Translations under genes and position numbers: made by a program | Shown here: positions 1-10,413 of the stretch, piece by piece | Layout: the number at the start of each line of letters is the position of its first letter | Numbering within the stretch: the first letter of the stretch is position 1 | Assembly: GCA_025890175.1 (NCBI GenBank) | Contig: JANPYM010000019.1 | Span: forward strand, 124,001-188,000 | Source: Ciborinia camelliae | Taxonomy: Eukaryota; Ascomycota; Leotiomycetes; Helotiales; Sclerotiniaceae | Direction: 5' to 3' | DNA: 64,000 nucleotides | Notes under the pieces: model-generated | The model's input: only the letters and a program-made list of their open reading frames with translations | Told to the model about the DNA's origin: nothing | The model's database searches: none

Positions 1-248
1 TACTTTTCTTTTTTTATACCTGGAAGTTCCTTGGCTAGTTCCCGAGTTGGCCTTCGCAAACATATTATCATGAAGGCTATATATTGCAGAATGGCGATAA
101 TCCCTCAGAGAGTGATGATCTTGAATAGGTTTTCAATCGAACGGTAGTCTTTTAAGTGAAACGCTATTGTAGCAAACACCACAAAGGGATTGTGATATTC
201 AACAATAAGCACCAATATTTTGTCGATTATTGTAATTAGAAAAATTAG

Positions 249-442
249 ATCATTATACGAAGAATTGAATTCAAGGAAATCAGCAGTTCCTTTCAAATCC
301 ATCCTACCTCACCTCACTTTGTCGATTCACTTTCAAAACTCGACTGATCATTATACGAAGAATTGAATTCAAGGAAATCAGCAGTTTCTTTCAAATTCAT
401 CCTACCTCACCTCACTTTGTCGATTCACTTTCAAAACTCGAC
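249..442. repeat. 97-bp direct tandem duplication
   Basis: Two adjacent copies of the same 97-bp unit, beginning with GATCATTATACGAAG at 249 and again at 346, with only a few substitutions. No gene was recognised in bases 1-660. Confidence 0.8.
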
Positions 443-682
443 TTATCCTCACAATACGGGCAAGGCTTAGCAGGGTTCAATGGTCGGGTTTTCATGTATA
501 CCTAGTAGCTTCAAGAGTTGTGAATAAAGTATATGGAATATGGCATATACACGTGATCGCACTAGGCACTTAATAATTTCTTCTGTTGTTGTTTCTTTTT
601 TTATATAGCTTGATCAACTTCCTTCAGAATCCTCTTCCTCACTACCCATCATTCGAATCCTTTTCCTCACTACACATCCTCA

Positions 683-1229
683 ATGTCTATCAAAAACACG
701 TCGTGCGTCACTTCTGTGACAAATGATTTCGTATCCACCACCAACCCTTCTTCGACAAACGATAGCACTTGTGAAGAAACCTGCACCTATTCAGAAATGA
801 AAATGATCTCATTCATTACCAACCTTTCTTCAACAAACGATAACACTTGTGAAGAAACCTGCACCTATCCAGAAATGAAAATGATCTCATCCACCACCAA
901 CCCTTCTTCGACAAACGATAGCACTTGTGAAGAAACCCGCACCTATTCAGAGATTATTGCATTTTTGTGTCATAAGGTAAAGCCGATCAAAATTCAAGGT
1001 TTATATTTACTAATCAGATATATCTTAGTGTTGGTGGAGAACCGAAACTTTCGTGCCTTCTTATAGATTATCGATCCCTGGTGTAACTCGATACCAATGC
1101 CACGAATGTGGACATGAGCGATGTCCTATGGGATGTTTTTGGTTATTTGGGAATCCTTGCAATTGTTCCGTCGGATGTTATTCAGTAAATGGACGTCCTG
1201 GTTGTTTGAAGAAGGAATGGAAAGACTGA
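683..1229 (+). CDS. Repeat-bearing protein with Cys-rich C-terminal domain (two exons)
   Basis: Spliced CDS 683-976 joined to 1029-1229, 164 aa. The 52-bp intron (GTAAAG donor, TACTAATC branch-like site, CTTAG acceptor) joins two frames in phase 0, which supports the model. Residues ~22-90 hold three 26-aa tandem repeats with core SSTNDSTCEETCTYSE. The second exon ends in a dense Cys/His module: QCHECGHERCPMGC, then PCNC, VGC and PGC, which could bind zinc. The start is the first ATG in frame after a TC-rich leader. I do not recognise a family. The layout (polar repeats, then a Cys module) resembles the gene at 10414-11847. Function is unknown, and it could be a decayed relative of fungal zinc-ribbon proteins. 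Confidence 0.6.
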
Positions 1230-1651
1230 ATGAAAAGATGAGATGGGAAGATGATATGGAGGATGGGGTTGAGCTTTCTAGGGTTCATTGTCTATGGTTC
1301 ATTTCATGATGCTCTTCTTGGATTTAGGAATAAAACAGAATATCAAGACCTTATTCGACCTCCCATGAAAATCTATCAGTATCTCCCCTTCCAATCCTCT
1401 TTCCTTTTTCCCTTCAACCTTCTTTCCTTTTCCTCTCTAACCCCTTTCTCTTTTCCTCTTAAATCCTCTTCCCTTTTCGTATATCCACAAGTACTCCGAT
1501 TCCCGGCCAGGGCTGGGCACCCGTACCCTACCCGGGGTATTTGCCCTCGACGGGTGGTCACCCTACCCCGTAGGATATTGCAGGGTGATTACCCCATGAA
1601 ACCCGCGGGTATATATCATGTGATCGTCTTATATAGTCGTCTAAAGTTGAG
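1230..1651. other. Non-coding stretch with GGGTA/TACCC-rich segment
   Basis: No supported gene. Bases 1510-1610 are rich in CACCCG, TACCC and GGGTGG motifs, partly self-complementary, which could be the edge of a degraded repeat element. The ORFs here are pyrimidine-rich and unconvincing. Confidence 0.4.
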
Positions 1652-1681
1652 GTTATTCCCAACTACCTAGTTGGGAATAAC
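1652..1681. other. Perfect 14-bp-stem hairpin
   Basis: GTTATTCCCAACTA, a 2-nt CC loop, then its exact reverse complement TAGTTGGGAATAAC. It lies just upstream of a 16-bp tandem array and a relic of the multi-hairpin family, so it may belong to the same degraded element. Confidence 0.85.
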
Positions 1682-1718
1682 ATAATATAATGAATCAAAA
1701 TGATCAGCTTTTTAATCA

Positions 1719-1846
1719 TATGCTTCCTAATCACATGCTTTCTGGTCACATAGTTTCTGATCACATGCTTTCTAGTCACATGCTTTCTGGTCACATAGTT
1801 TCTGATCACATGCTTTCTAGTCACATGCTTTCTGATCACACCATAT
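1719..1846. repeat. 16-bp tandem repeat with 48-bp higher-order period
   Basis: About eight imperfect copies of a CACATGCTTTCTRGT-type unit. Every third unit carries CACATAGTTTCTGAT, which gives a higher-order period of about 48 bp. Confidence 0.8.
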
Positions 1847-1852
1847 AGTTTC

Positions 1853-1907
1853 TTAGAAGAGTGCCTAAGATATTAAGCATCTCTCCTTGCTAGATAGTAC
1901 AGCCGTA
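1853..1907 (+). repeat. Relic copy of multi-hairpin element (family D, copy 2)
   Basis: Aligns with the reverse complement of the element at 44007-44213 through the shared blocks GAGTGCCT, CATCTCTCC, GCTAGAT and GTACAGCCGTA. It lacks the inner 19-nt hairpin present in that copy, so the two differ by the presence or absence of one hairpin. Confidence 0.65.
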
Positions 1908-2003
1908 ACCCTAGAAGGAAAGGGTGGGGTGGTCACCCCCTGAATGAATTTTTTTATCATAAACGTCCAATGCCTTTATTGATAGAAACTGATTTCTGCC
2001 TTT

Positions 2004-2159
2004 ACAAATTGAACATCGATAAGGTTTATCAATGCCACGGGCCTTTCGTCGATGTGCTCAAAATTTCCTAATACTCGAAAAATATTCTTGGCAGTCCTGA
2101 CATTTATGAGGTCCTTCAATACCATGATCCTTTTGTAGATGCGTTGACAATCCCCAATC
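2004..2159 (-). pseudogene. Degenerate C2H2 zinc-finger gene remnant
   Basis: Reading the minus strand gives WGLSTHLQKDHG, then HKCQDCQEYFSS, an in-frame stop, AHRRKARGIDKPYRCSIC. These are two Cys-x2-Cys halves with His-bearing helices and a KPYRC linker typical of C2H2 arrays. The stop inside the second finger and the lack of a start mark it as broken. Only about 52 codons are preserved; no function can be given beyond nucleic-acid-binding ancestry. Confidence 0.5.
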
Positions 2160-2725
2160 TGTCTTGGGAGAGATAGTCTTGGGCTGACAGATACTCTTTA
2201 GAGAGTTTTTTAATTATGAAATTCTTCCTTTCCTCCATATAATTCTTTGGGATGAGGTGCTGGATATCCCGAAACTCCTTAGACCTGGTATCCCCATAAA
2301 ACTTAAACCCTTTCAATTGTGGGCCATCTCTTATCCCCGTACAAGCCATAGATGTGAAGGTTCCAGAACGGCGCAGCGCTTTCGTGGGGGGTATGCCGTG
2401 GGGGGTATGCAGTGGGGAGGATAGAGTGTTCTAAAGATACACTTTCAAGAGGATGCAAAGGAAGGCTGAGAAACTGCTGTGGGAATTTTCAATGATCTCT
2501 CAAGCAGTCTGTACTCTGGTTGTCACTTGGAAAGTTTCATGAAGAGATTCATTCATTTGTTGGTACTGAAAGTAGATATATCAAAAGCTTTTTCCATTCC
2601 CCCACACTATAAACCCCCTCACTTCTTTTCCATCTCAGGCATTTCAGCCATCCGAGCCCCCTACAATTCTAGTAAGCTGCAAGCATCTTTTTATACTAGC
2701 CATGCAGAGTTATCGCATACCTGCA

Positions 2726-3154
2726 TCATTCTAAATTCCTCTGGATGATATTTTGGGTGGCCCTAGGTTTTACATTAGAATTCACAAAACAAATATATGA
2801 ATAATAACATACATAAAAGGTTAGACATAATTTATTGGGGCCGGACTCCCCAGACGCCTTTCCAGGGCATCCTGTTGAGTCTTTGTTTGCGCATGGAGAT
2901 TCATTTTTGAAGAAAGATTGTATAATCTGATCAGCTTCAGAAAGTTCACATCCAGAGGCCCTGGAAGATTCGTCTCCTTGATATGGCATGCGACACGTAA
3001 GTTGTTCAGGTGTGGAATGATCGTCGCCTTTGTTTGTAGTCTGAGTGCTTGATGATGGTTTATCATTCGCAGGTGTTGCTGTATGTGGCCTGACAGCTTC
3101 ATGCTGAGAATCGTTCTGGGGAGTCTGTTTGGTTGATTCTGGTGGCGAATTCAT
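2726..3154 (-). CDS. Hypothetical polar protein, 142 aa
   Basis: Open frame from an ATG, with a Ser/Thr/Gln/Pro-rich first 60 residues suggesting disorder, followed by a segment reading GCELSEADQIIQSFF. The C-terminus is Tyr/Cys-rich (FYVCYYSYIC) and may be read-through of a lost intron or non-coding DNA. No family recognised. It could be a chance ORF. Confidence 0.3.
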   Translation of the reverse strand: MNSPPESTKQTPQNDSQHEAVRPHTATPANDKPSSSTQTTNKGDDHSTPEQLTCRMPYQGDESSRASGCELSEADQIIQSFFKNESPCANKDSTGCPGKASGESGPNKLCLTFYVCYYSYICFVNSNVKPRATQNIIQRNLE

Positions 3155-3539
3155 GGTAGAGGTTGAAAAAGAAGACGGGAAGTTGATAGATCAGTTTTTG
3201 AAGTGGGTGAAAGTGGACTTGCTTTCCTTTTTATGACCTTCTATCAACCAGAACAGGAAGCACTACAGATGTAAGGATAAGTATGTGCATATCCCAACAC
3301 CCCAAATTACTAAATTATATGTAGAATTCCGAACCATGGCTTTTCCAAGACGGATGTGTGAGTACAAAGAGAGCAGAACCTCCAATTATCATAAACTCAC
3401 TTCCCGATCGAAGCAGATGTACATGGCGTTCTGCCTAATCTCCATGCCGACGCAATTTAGTATGCTATAACCAGGTCAAAGTGGGGTGAGACCTAAGTTG
3501 TATTCCTGCGTAGAATCTGATATAAAAGCCTTTGTAGAT

Positions 3540-3685
3540 TACCGTATAAACTCGGTCCTAAGAGATAGGAAAAGTCCGTGCACCAGACGTAAGCCACTTG
3601 AGGCGTCTGCCACTTGAGGCGTCTGTGGCTTTAGTGTGGCTTACGACTAAAAGCTATGACTTTTTAGAACCGAGTTTATACGGTA
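3540..3685. mobile_element. MITE with 20-bp-class TIRs and TA target duplication
   Basis: Terminal inverted repeats TACCGTATAAACTCGGT at the left and its complement ACCGAGTTTATACGGTA at the right (TIR similarity extends to ~22 bp, 20 matching), flanked by TA as in Tc1/mariner elements. The inside is also self-complementary (GTAAGCCAC against GTGTGGCTTAC, with GCCACTTGAGGCGTCTG repeated), so the whole 142-bp core can fold back. No ORF, so it is non-autonomous. Confidence 0.75.
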
Positions 3686-4617
3686 GATCTTCAATCCACA
3701 TCCGTTCCAACCAAACCAAATTTTGATACGGTAGATGTTTGCTTTTACTGTAGTATCGATACCATCGCCCACCTTCAAAATAGTTGATACCATTTAATTC
3801 TACTCTGCCATTATGTTGCTAGTGCCACCCTCCTTATACTCCTTGTTTGTGCTGATCAAAGTGACATATATTCGAAGTTGAAGCTCTAGAGATGGAAAGG
3901 TCAGTTCTGCCGGCTTTATGAGACACTTCGAAGACTTACTGCTATCCATCGCTATTGTGAGTTTTATTGAACTTGTTATTATTATTATTGTGTATCGCGG
4001 AGATTCCATAGAACTTAGCTCGATGACTAAGCTAGTGTATGTAGAATTATTTTATATCAACACGTTTTAATCATCCCAAGGGATATCTACTAGGCGATGA
4101 AATCCTGGAGATCTTCCCGGGGGTTGGTATACATCCTAAACGTTTAATCCCGGGATATGAAAATCCCTGGAAGATTCTTTCTAGGCCCGCTAATATTTTG
4201 GGAGAGCTCCCTTAGAATAAAATGCTTCCTAGGACGGGAGGAGTCCTAGGAAAGATCTACTGAACACAAAAGGATAATAAAACTGTATTGGATGGCCTAC
4301 ATCATATAGAAACCTGAAATAGGAAAAATATTGAGTATTATCCCGAAGCCTGCTGCACATATCCAAATTGATTCTGCACAGATCCAAATTGCTTTTGCAC
4401 ATGCATCCGGACAAAAGACTACGCCCCAGCCTTACTATACACATTGTCCATTCTATAAGATGATTGGATATCCCCATTTGAGCTTCCCATTCAACCCACT
4501 CTCCGGATCTTTCCTACTCAATTTCAGCTATTAATCATCCCTCGGGCCTATCCGCCTCTTCGGGTCTATCCATCTCAAGTCTATTCGCCTCGGGTCATTC
4601 ATCAACCCCCAATTAAG

Positions 4618-5163
4618 ATGCCAACCGTTTTTACGGGTGATATAAATCACTTCTTCCGAAACAAAATTGAATCGACAGATTGCCAATGGGAACTTTGTAT
4701 CGCCATTCAACCCGCAGAATATCCTATGAATGGATGTATCATGAATCCAGGGATGCTCATATTGTTGAAATGGGTTGGCGAACAAAGTTTGGAGTTAGAA
4801 GCTTCAGATTTCACCTATTTTACTACCGGTGTTGCCCTCAAATCTCATCCAGACGACATATTGAAGCAATTTCCAATCTATAGCCTGATGCCACTTATGG
4901 GCCATGAGGGTTATTATTATATGTATCTAGATTTATTGAAGATAAATCAAGCCCCTGGAGTAAGATTGACTTATAACATTCACATCGATTGCGTATTAGG
5001 GGGGACGGTAGCGAAGCTCGTCTCTAGAGATATCGTGGTCTCCGATCAAGGCTTTATAGGCTGTGCTGGTCAGTCCTTTGTTTATCCCATATTGATTCAA
5101 AGCTTACTGACGACTAAAGTTCTCACATCACACGAAGGCCGTTTGCTCAGAAGTTTGCGTTGA
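4618..5163 (+). CDS. Hypothetical protein, 181 aa, single exon
   Basis: Clean open frame with a good start context (ATTAAGATGCC). The protein is of mixed composition without low complexity and contains motifs such as FTGDINHFF, MNPGMLILLKWVGEQ and FIGCAGQSFVYPIL. No signal peptide or clear membrane segment, and no family recognised. Codon use and even composition make it a better candidate than the surrounding short ORFs. The next similar sequence downstream is only tandem-duplicated non-coding DNA. Confidence 0.45.
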   Translation: MPTVFTGDINHFFRNKIESTDCQWELCIAIQPAEYPMNGCIMNPGMLILLKWVGEQSLELEASDFTYFTTGVALKSHPDDILKQFPIYSLMPLMGHEGYYYMYLDLLKINQAPGVRLTYNIHIDCVLGGTVAKLVSRDIVVSDQGFIGCAGQSFVYPILIQSLLTTKVLTSHEGRLLRSLR

Positions 5164-5224
5164 GCTGCGACAATCTATTCGAAGGAAGCCATCTCAAAAT
5201 GTTTCCAATTTCACTTCTGTTATT

Positions 5225-5412
5225 TGGGTAGGGAAGTTTTGAAAAAAACAATATCAAGTTTGCTGCTATGATTTGGGCAGAGTCCGCAGGGAATTATCTC
5301 AACCATTTCACTATTTAAGATATGGAAGTTTGTTGCTTGGGCAGGGAATATTTGGAGGGAACTATCTCATTCATTTCACTCTTTATGATATGGAAGTTTG
5401 TTGCTGGAACCA
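5225..5412. repeat. ~65-bp tandem duplication, diverged
   Basis: Two or three imperfect copies of a unit containing TTGGGCAGGGAAT, CTCATTCATTTCACT and GATATGGAAGTTTGTTGCT. Short ORFs here are by-products of the repeat. Bases 5413-5740 show nothing recognisable. Confidence 0.7.
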
Positions 5413-6054
5413 TATTACAAAATGGATAGCCTTTCCTAATTCAAAAGTTTATCCTCAAGTTTGACCCGTATACATCGCAGTGATACAACATAACTTGGTA
5501 TTTGTCTCCGATCCAGTCTTCAGTCCTACAATAAGCTCTCATAAGATCATCTATGAATAATTGGCCATTTGACATGCTCTTCAAAATCCACTACTACCTC
5601 GTATTACCATACGCCATTGTTAGCTCCACATCCCTAGAGGATGCCGCCTGTTGCGTAACTTGCTACTATGATTTATTCGTGGTTGTACAGATCGAAGTGA
5701 CTTTCTATATTATTCGAAAAGTGTCCTAGAATTAGATGTTATTTATCCTATTATCCTACTATATATATATATATCCTACTTCCTACTATATCATATTATC
5801 CTACTTCCTATCCTATTATCTAACATATTATATTATAAAACACTCTTAAACTGCGGATGGTCTGTGCACGACTGGAACACTATTCTGAAATATCACGTGT
5901 AATGCCTCGAAAATCCTTTGAAATTGATACACTTCTTTTTACAATTGATAAAATGAAATTAAAATATAAAATATTGATCGCGATCTTCGAATCTATTTAA
6001 TAATCCAATTAAATTAATTATAGAATATGTGGTTCAGAAGCTATAAGTGATTTT

Positions 6055-6150
6055 AGGGTTTACGAACCTACGAACTAAAACCTACGAACCTACGAACCTA
6101 TAAATCCTACGAATTCTACGAACCCTACGAAACCCTACGAACCCTACGAA
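6055..6150. repeat. CCTACGAA short tandem repeat
   Basis: Degenerate array of CCTACGAA/CCCTACGAA units that leads into the A+T-only block. An AT dinucleotide and TCCTACTA repeat lies just upstream at 5756-5835. Confidence 0.75.
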
Positions 6151-6169
6151 TATATAAAATAAAAAAAAT

Positions 6170-6443
6170 AAAAAAAATAAAAAAAATAAATAAAATAAAT
6201 AAAATAAATAAAATAAATAAAATAAATAAAATAAATAAAATAAATAAAATAAATAAAATAAATAAAATAAATAAAATAAATAAAATAAATAAAATAAATA
6301 AAATAAATAAAATAAATAAAATAAATAAAATAAATAAAATAAATAAAATAAATAAAATAAATAAAATAAATAAAATAAATAAAATAAATAAAATAAATAA
6401 AATAAATAAAATAAATAAAATAAATAAAATAAATAAAATAAAT
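6170..6443. repeat. 9-bp minisatellite (AAAATAAAT)n
   Basis: About 29 nearly perfect copies of AAAATAAAT, with almost no divergence between copies, which suggests recent expansion or homogenisation. Confidence 0.9.
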
Positions 6444-6458
6444 ATTAATCGTATATCC

Positions 6459-6646
6459 TGGGATGACCAGTAATACGGTAGAAGGGAAGTACTAGGGTAG
6501 AATTATAGTAGATTGATTTAACTAAGGAGTATGTATTTGGTGGCAGCCCAGCTGCCCTTATATGCTACTCCCCCATACCCTATGCGGTAAAGCTTACCAC
6601 GTGATCCCTGATCACGTGACCGGAAACCATGTGATCTGATTCCCCA
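6459..6646 (+). mobile_element. 188-bp LTR-like element, family B copy 1
   Basis: Begins TGGGATGACC and ends GATTCCCCA (TG..CA), with internal TAATACGGTAG, CAGCCCAGCTGCC and a CACGTGATCCCTGATCACGTG palindrome. The same 188-bp sequence occurs in opposite orientation at 51136-51323. No internal retrotransposon region adjoins it, so it is most like a solo LTR. A clean target duplication was not seen. Confidence 0.65.
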
Positions 6647-8847
6647 ATAATAAAAAAAATAAATAAAAAAAATAAAAAAATAAACAATTTAAAAAAATAT
6701 AGAATTAAAAAAAAGGATATATATTTATAATAAAAAAAATTATATAAATTTTAAAAATGATAAAAGAATAATAAATATAATTAAAAAAAGAAATTAAAAT
6801 ATTAATAAAATAATTGAAAAGATAAAAAAAAATAAAAAAAGAATAAAAAAGATTGGTAAAAACAGTTAATAAAAAATGAATAAAAAAATTAATAAAAGAA
6901 TTAATAAAAGATTAATAAAAAGATTAATAAAAGAATTAATAAAGAAATTAATAAAGAAATTAATAAAAAAATTAATAAAAAAATTAATAAAAAAAAATAT
7001 AATTAAATAAATTAAAAAAAAAAATTAAATATAAATATAAATTTATAAATTTCGAAAATATTAATTAATAATTAAAAAAAATTAAAAACAAAATTAAAAA
7101 GTTAAAAAGAATATAAAAATAAAAATAAAAAAGAATTGAAAAATAAAAAATGAAAAATAAAAAAAAAGAATAAAAGATAATTCGAAAAATAAAAAAAATA
7201 AAAATATTAAAAAATATAATTAAAAAGTAATCAAAAAAAAATGAAAAAAAATATATAAAAAAATAATTAAAAGTATATATGAAAAAGAAATTAAAAAAAT
7301 AATTAAAAAAATAATTAAAAAAATAATTAAAAAAATAATTAAAAAAATAATTAAAAAAATAATTAAAAAAATAATTAAAAAATAATTAAAAAAATAATTA
7401 AAAAAATAATTAAAAAAATAATTAAAAAGATAATTAAAAAAATAATTAAAAAAATAATTAAAAAGAATAAATAAAAAGAATAATTGAAAAAGAATAATTA
7501 AAAAGAATAATTAAAAAAGAATTTAAAAAAAGAAATTAAAAGAAATAATTAAAAAAAATAATTAAAAAATAAATGAAATTAAATGAAATAATAAATTAAA
7601 AGAAATAAAGAATTAAAAAAATAATTAATTAAAAGAATTAAAAAATTAAATTAAAAGAAATAATTAATTAAAAGAAATAAAAAAATAAAAAAAATAAATA
7701 ATTAAAATAAAAAAAAGATTATATAAATTTTAAAGAATAATAATTAATAATAAAAGAAATAATAATTTTTTTTAAATAAATATTAATAAAAAAATTAATA
7801 AAAAAATTAATAAAAAAATTAATAAAAAAATTAATAAAAAAATTAATAAAAAAATTAATAAAAAAATAAAAAAAGGAATAGAAGAAAAATTAAGAATAAT
7901 AAAAAAAATTAAAAAAGAAAAAATTAAATATATAGTTAATTTTAATTAAATCTAACAAATTTTTTAGAAGAATGAAATATTAAAAAAATAAAAATCTTTT
8001 TATATCAAAATATATAGATTAATTAGAAGAGTTTGAATATGTAATAATAATTGGAATTCGATATAAGGTTGATTTAATATTTAATATATAAGAGATTTGG
8101 GGATGTTATGTGATGATAGTTTAGATTTTGATTTTTTGATTTTTTGATTTTTTGATTTTTTGATTTTAAAATTTTTTTAATAAAAAATTTGAAAATATTT
8201 TTCTAGTATTAGAATTAGTTTTAAAATTTATATATTTTATATTAAAAAAATTAAAATTTAATTATAATTTTAATAATATAAAAAAGAAAAAAGAAAAAAA
8301 AAAAAAGGTAATTATGTGATATTATTTAGATTTTCATTTTTTAAAGTTTAAATAGTATAAAACGATAGAATAAAATTAAAGAAATCGAATAGTATTATTA
8401 GATTATATGTAAGTAGTATTGTTGATTTAATATAGTTTATATAATATATAGGACGATTATATGGGATTACGTGACGATAGTTTAGATTTCAGTTTTTTGT
8501 TTTTTGGGTTTTTGAAACTCTTTTTAATAAAATTTTAAAAATATTTTTATATTATTGAAATTAGTGTGAAATTCTGTATATTTTGATATAAAAAAAGTTG
8601 TATTTTTTTAATATTTTTTTATTTTCAAAAAATTTGTTGGGTTTGATTGAAATTGATTGTAGATATAATAAATTTATAAATTTTGAAAAAATATTTATTT
8701 ATAATTAAAAAGAATAAAATAAATTGAAAAATTAAAAATAGAAAGTAAAAATATAAAAATAGAAAGTAAAAATATAAAAGAAAATTAAAAGAATTAAAAA
8801 TAAAAAGTAAAAATATAAAAAAATATAAAAAAATATAAATTATATAA
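6647..8847. repeat. A-rich, strand-skewed simple-sequence block
   Basis: Almost only A and T, with the top strand overwhelmingly A up to about 7.9 kb. It contains nested arrays: a 12-bp TAATTAAAAAAA unit (7290-7470), ATTAATAAAAAA units (6885-6995, 7775-7865) and TTTTGAT units (8115-8165). No coding capacity. RIP alone would not make such a one-sided A bias. Confidence 0.8.
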
Positions 8848-9021
8848 TGTTGCGATACTAGTGAATCTGCAGGGCAGATTCACCGGGCGCGGCCGCGTGC
8901 GGCCGGTATGCCCGCTACACGGGCATATAAGCCCGCAGATCGATCTACGATCGATCTGTATGCTTTTATAATATACTATTTTACACTACTTATATTTTGA
9001 TACCATCGAGGTGATTCGATA
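8848..9021 (+). mobile_element. Four-hairpin GC-rich LTR-like element, family A copy 1
   Basis: Starts TGTTGCGATAC and ends GATTCGATA (terminal CA mutated to TA), 174 bp, flanked by a perfect 5-bp direct repeat TATAA (8843-8847 and 9022-9026). The GC-rich core holds four successive stem-loops: GTGAATCTGC with loop AGG; CGGCCGC with loop GT; ATGCCCG with loop CTACA; CAGATCGATC with loop TAC. It sits inside DNA that is otherwise nearly pure A+T. Sister copies are at 38144-38321 and 51441-51619. Confidence 0.85.
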
Positions 9022-9500
9022 TATAATTATAATAAATAATAAATAATAAATAATAAATAAAAAAAATAAAAAAAATAAAAGAAATAGAATTAAAGGAAAT
9101 TAAAAAATGAAAATAAAAATAAAAATAAAATAAAAAATAAAAAATAAAAAGTAATGATTTGAAAGAAATAATTAATAATAAAAAGATTAAAAAAGATTAA
9201 AAAAAAAGAAGAAAAATTAAAAAAGAAAAGAATTAAAAATAGAAAATGAAAATGAAAATGAAGAATAAAAAAGAATTAAAAAAGAATTAAAAAAATTAAA
9301 AAAATATATAAATTATATAAATTTTAGAAATAATAAAATTAAATTTATATTATATTTTTAAAATAATTAATTATTTTTTATTATTTTTTATTATTAATAA
9401 TTATTTTATTAATTATTTTATTAATTATTTTATTAATTATTTTATTAATTATTTTATTAATTATTTTATTAATTATTTTATTAATTAATTTATTTCAAAA
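9022..9500. repeat. A+T-only block with AATTATTTTATT array
   Basis: A-rich on the top strand until about 9335, then T-rich, with about eight copies of a 12-bp AATTATTTTATT unit at 9383-9490. No genes. Confidence 0.75.
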
Positions 9501-10413
9501 AAAAAAGCAAATTTCGCGAATAGCTTCAATATTATCAGATTAGATATCTAATAATCTCCAGCAAACAAATTGTACTGTAAATCCTAAAGTATCCTAAAAA
9601 ATGATTCGACAAATACAACAAGACGAATCGTTTTTCCCGGTATTGAGGGGCTGAAGGCAAAGCTTATTAGCCTATAATTCTAAATTCCAATTACCGTGAT
9701 AATATCTAATCCAATGACTTTCTATAATGGAAGCCAAAAGTAAGAATCTTAAATGTAGCTTTGGAAGCTGTAGAAAGGTGGTATCCATCCCTGCTAAGAC
9801 TCAAATATAGAAAGAAAAATAACATCTGACCAGAAATTTGAGAAACCTTATCATTGTCATTGTGGAACAAAATATAGCCGGCTAGATACTCTTGTTATGG
9901 ACCGGCTATTTGTTCTGCACAAAACCTTACCCAATCACAAAAATGTAAGCTTGAGATTGGAAACCAGTGGGTCGGTCTACTATACAAACAATATTTGTTT
10001 TCCACTTCCCAAACGATTTCTTACGAATCCTCCGACTTGGCATCCGAATGTCCGGTGTCTCCAACAAGCCAAATAGTGGTACAGCATTTGTTTGCTATAG
10101 TGGTACAGCATTTGTTTGCTATAGTGTCTATCGTCTATTCATGTATTACAGAAATATCAAGACTGGGTGGTGGAAGATCGAGGCTAATCTATTGTTCCGG
10201 GAGGAACACTGCATCTCGTAAACATGGCTTCATACATCGAAATTACATACCAGTTCTGCAACAATAAACATCATATGTTCTATTTGTTTGTACAAACTAT
10301 TGTCTTGATGAGAGGTATATTGCATATATGAATCACCAACTAGATAGTGCATGTAAAGCGCGACCCACCTGCCCCAAACCTTTTCTTTAGATCTCATTGC
10401 AAGAAGGATCAAC
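9501..10413. other. Gap without supported genes
   Basis: Ordinary-composition DNA. It holds one exact 24-bp duplication (AGTGGTACAGCATTTGTTTG.. at 10075 and 10099). Overlapping ORFs at 9967-10267 are short and could be a lost exon, but no domain is visible. Confidence 0.35.

Noticed and set aside
2116..2349. 77-aa minus ORF
   Set aside because: Overlaps the zinc-finger remnant in the wrong frame.
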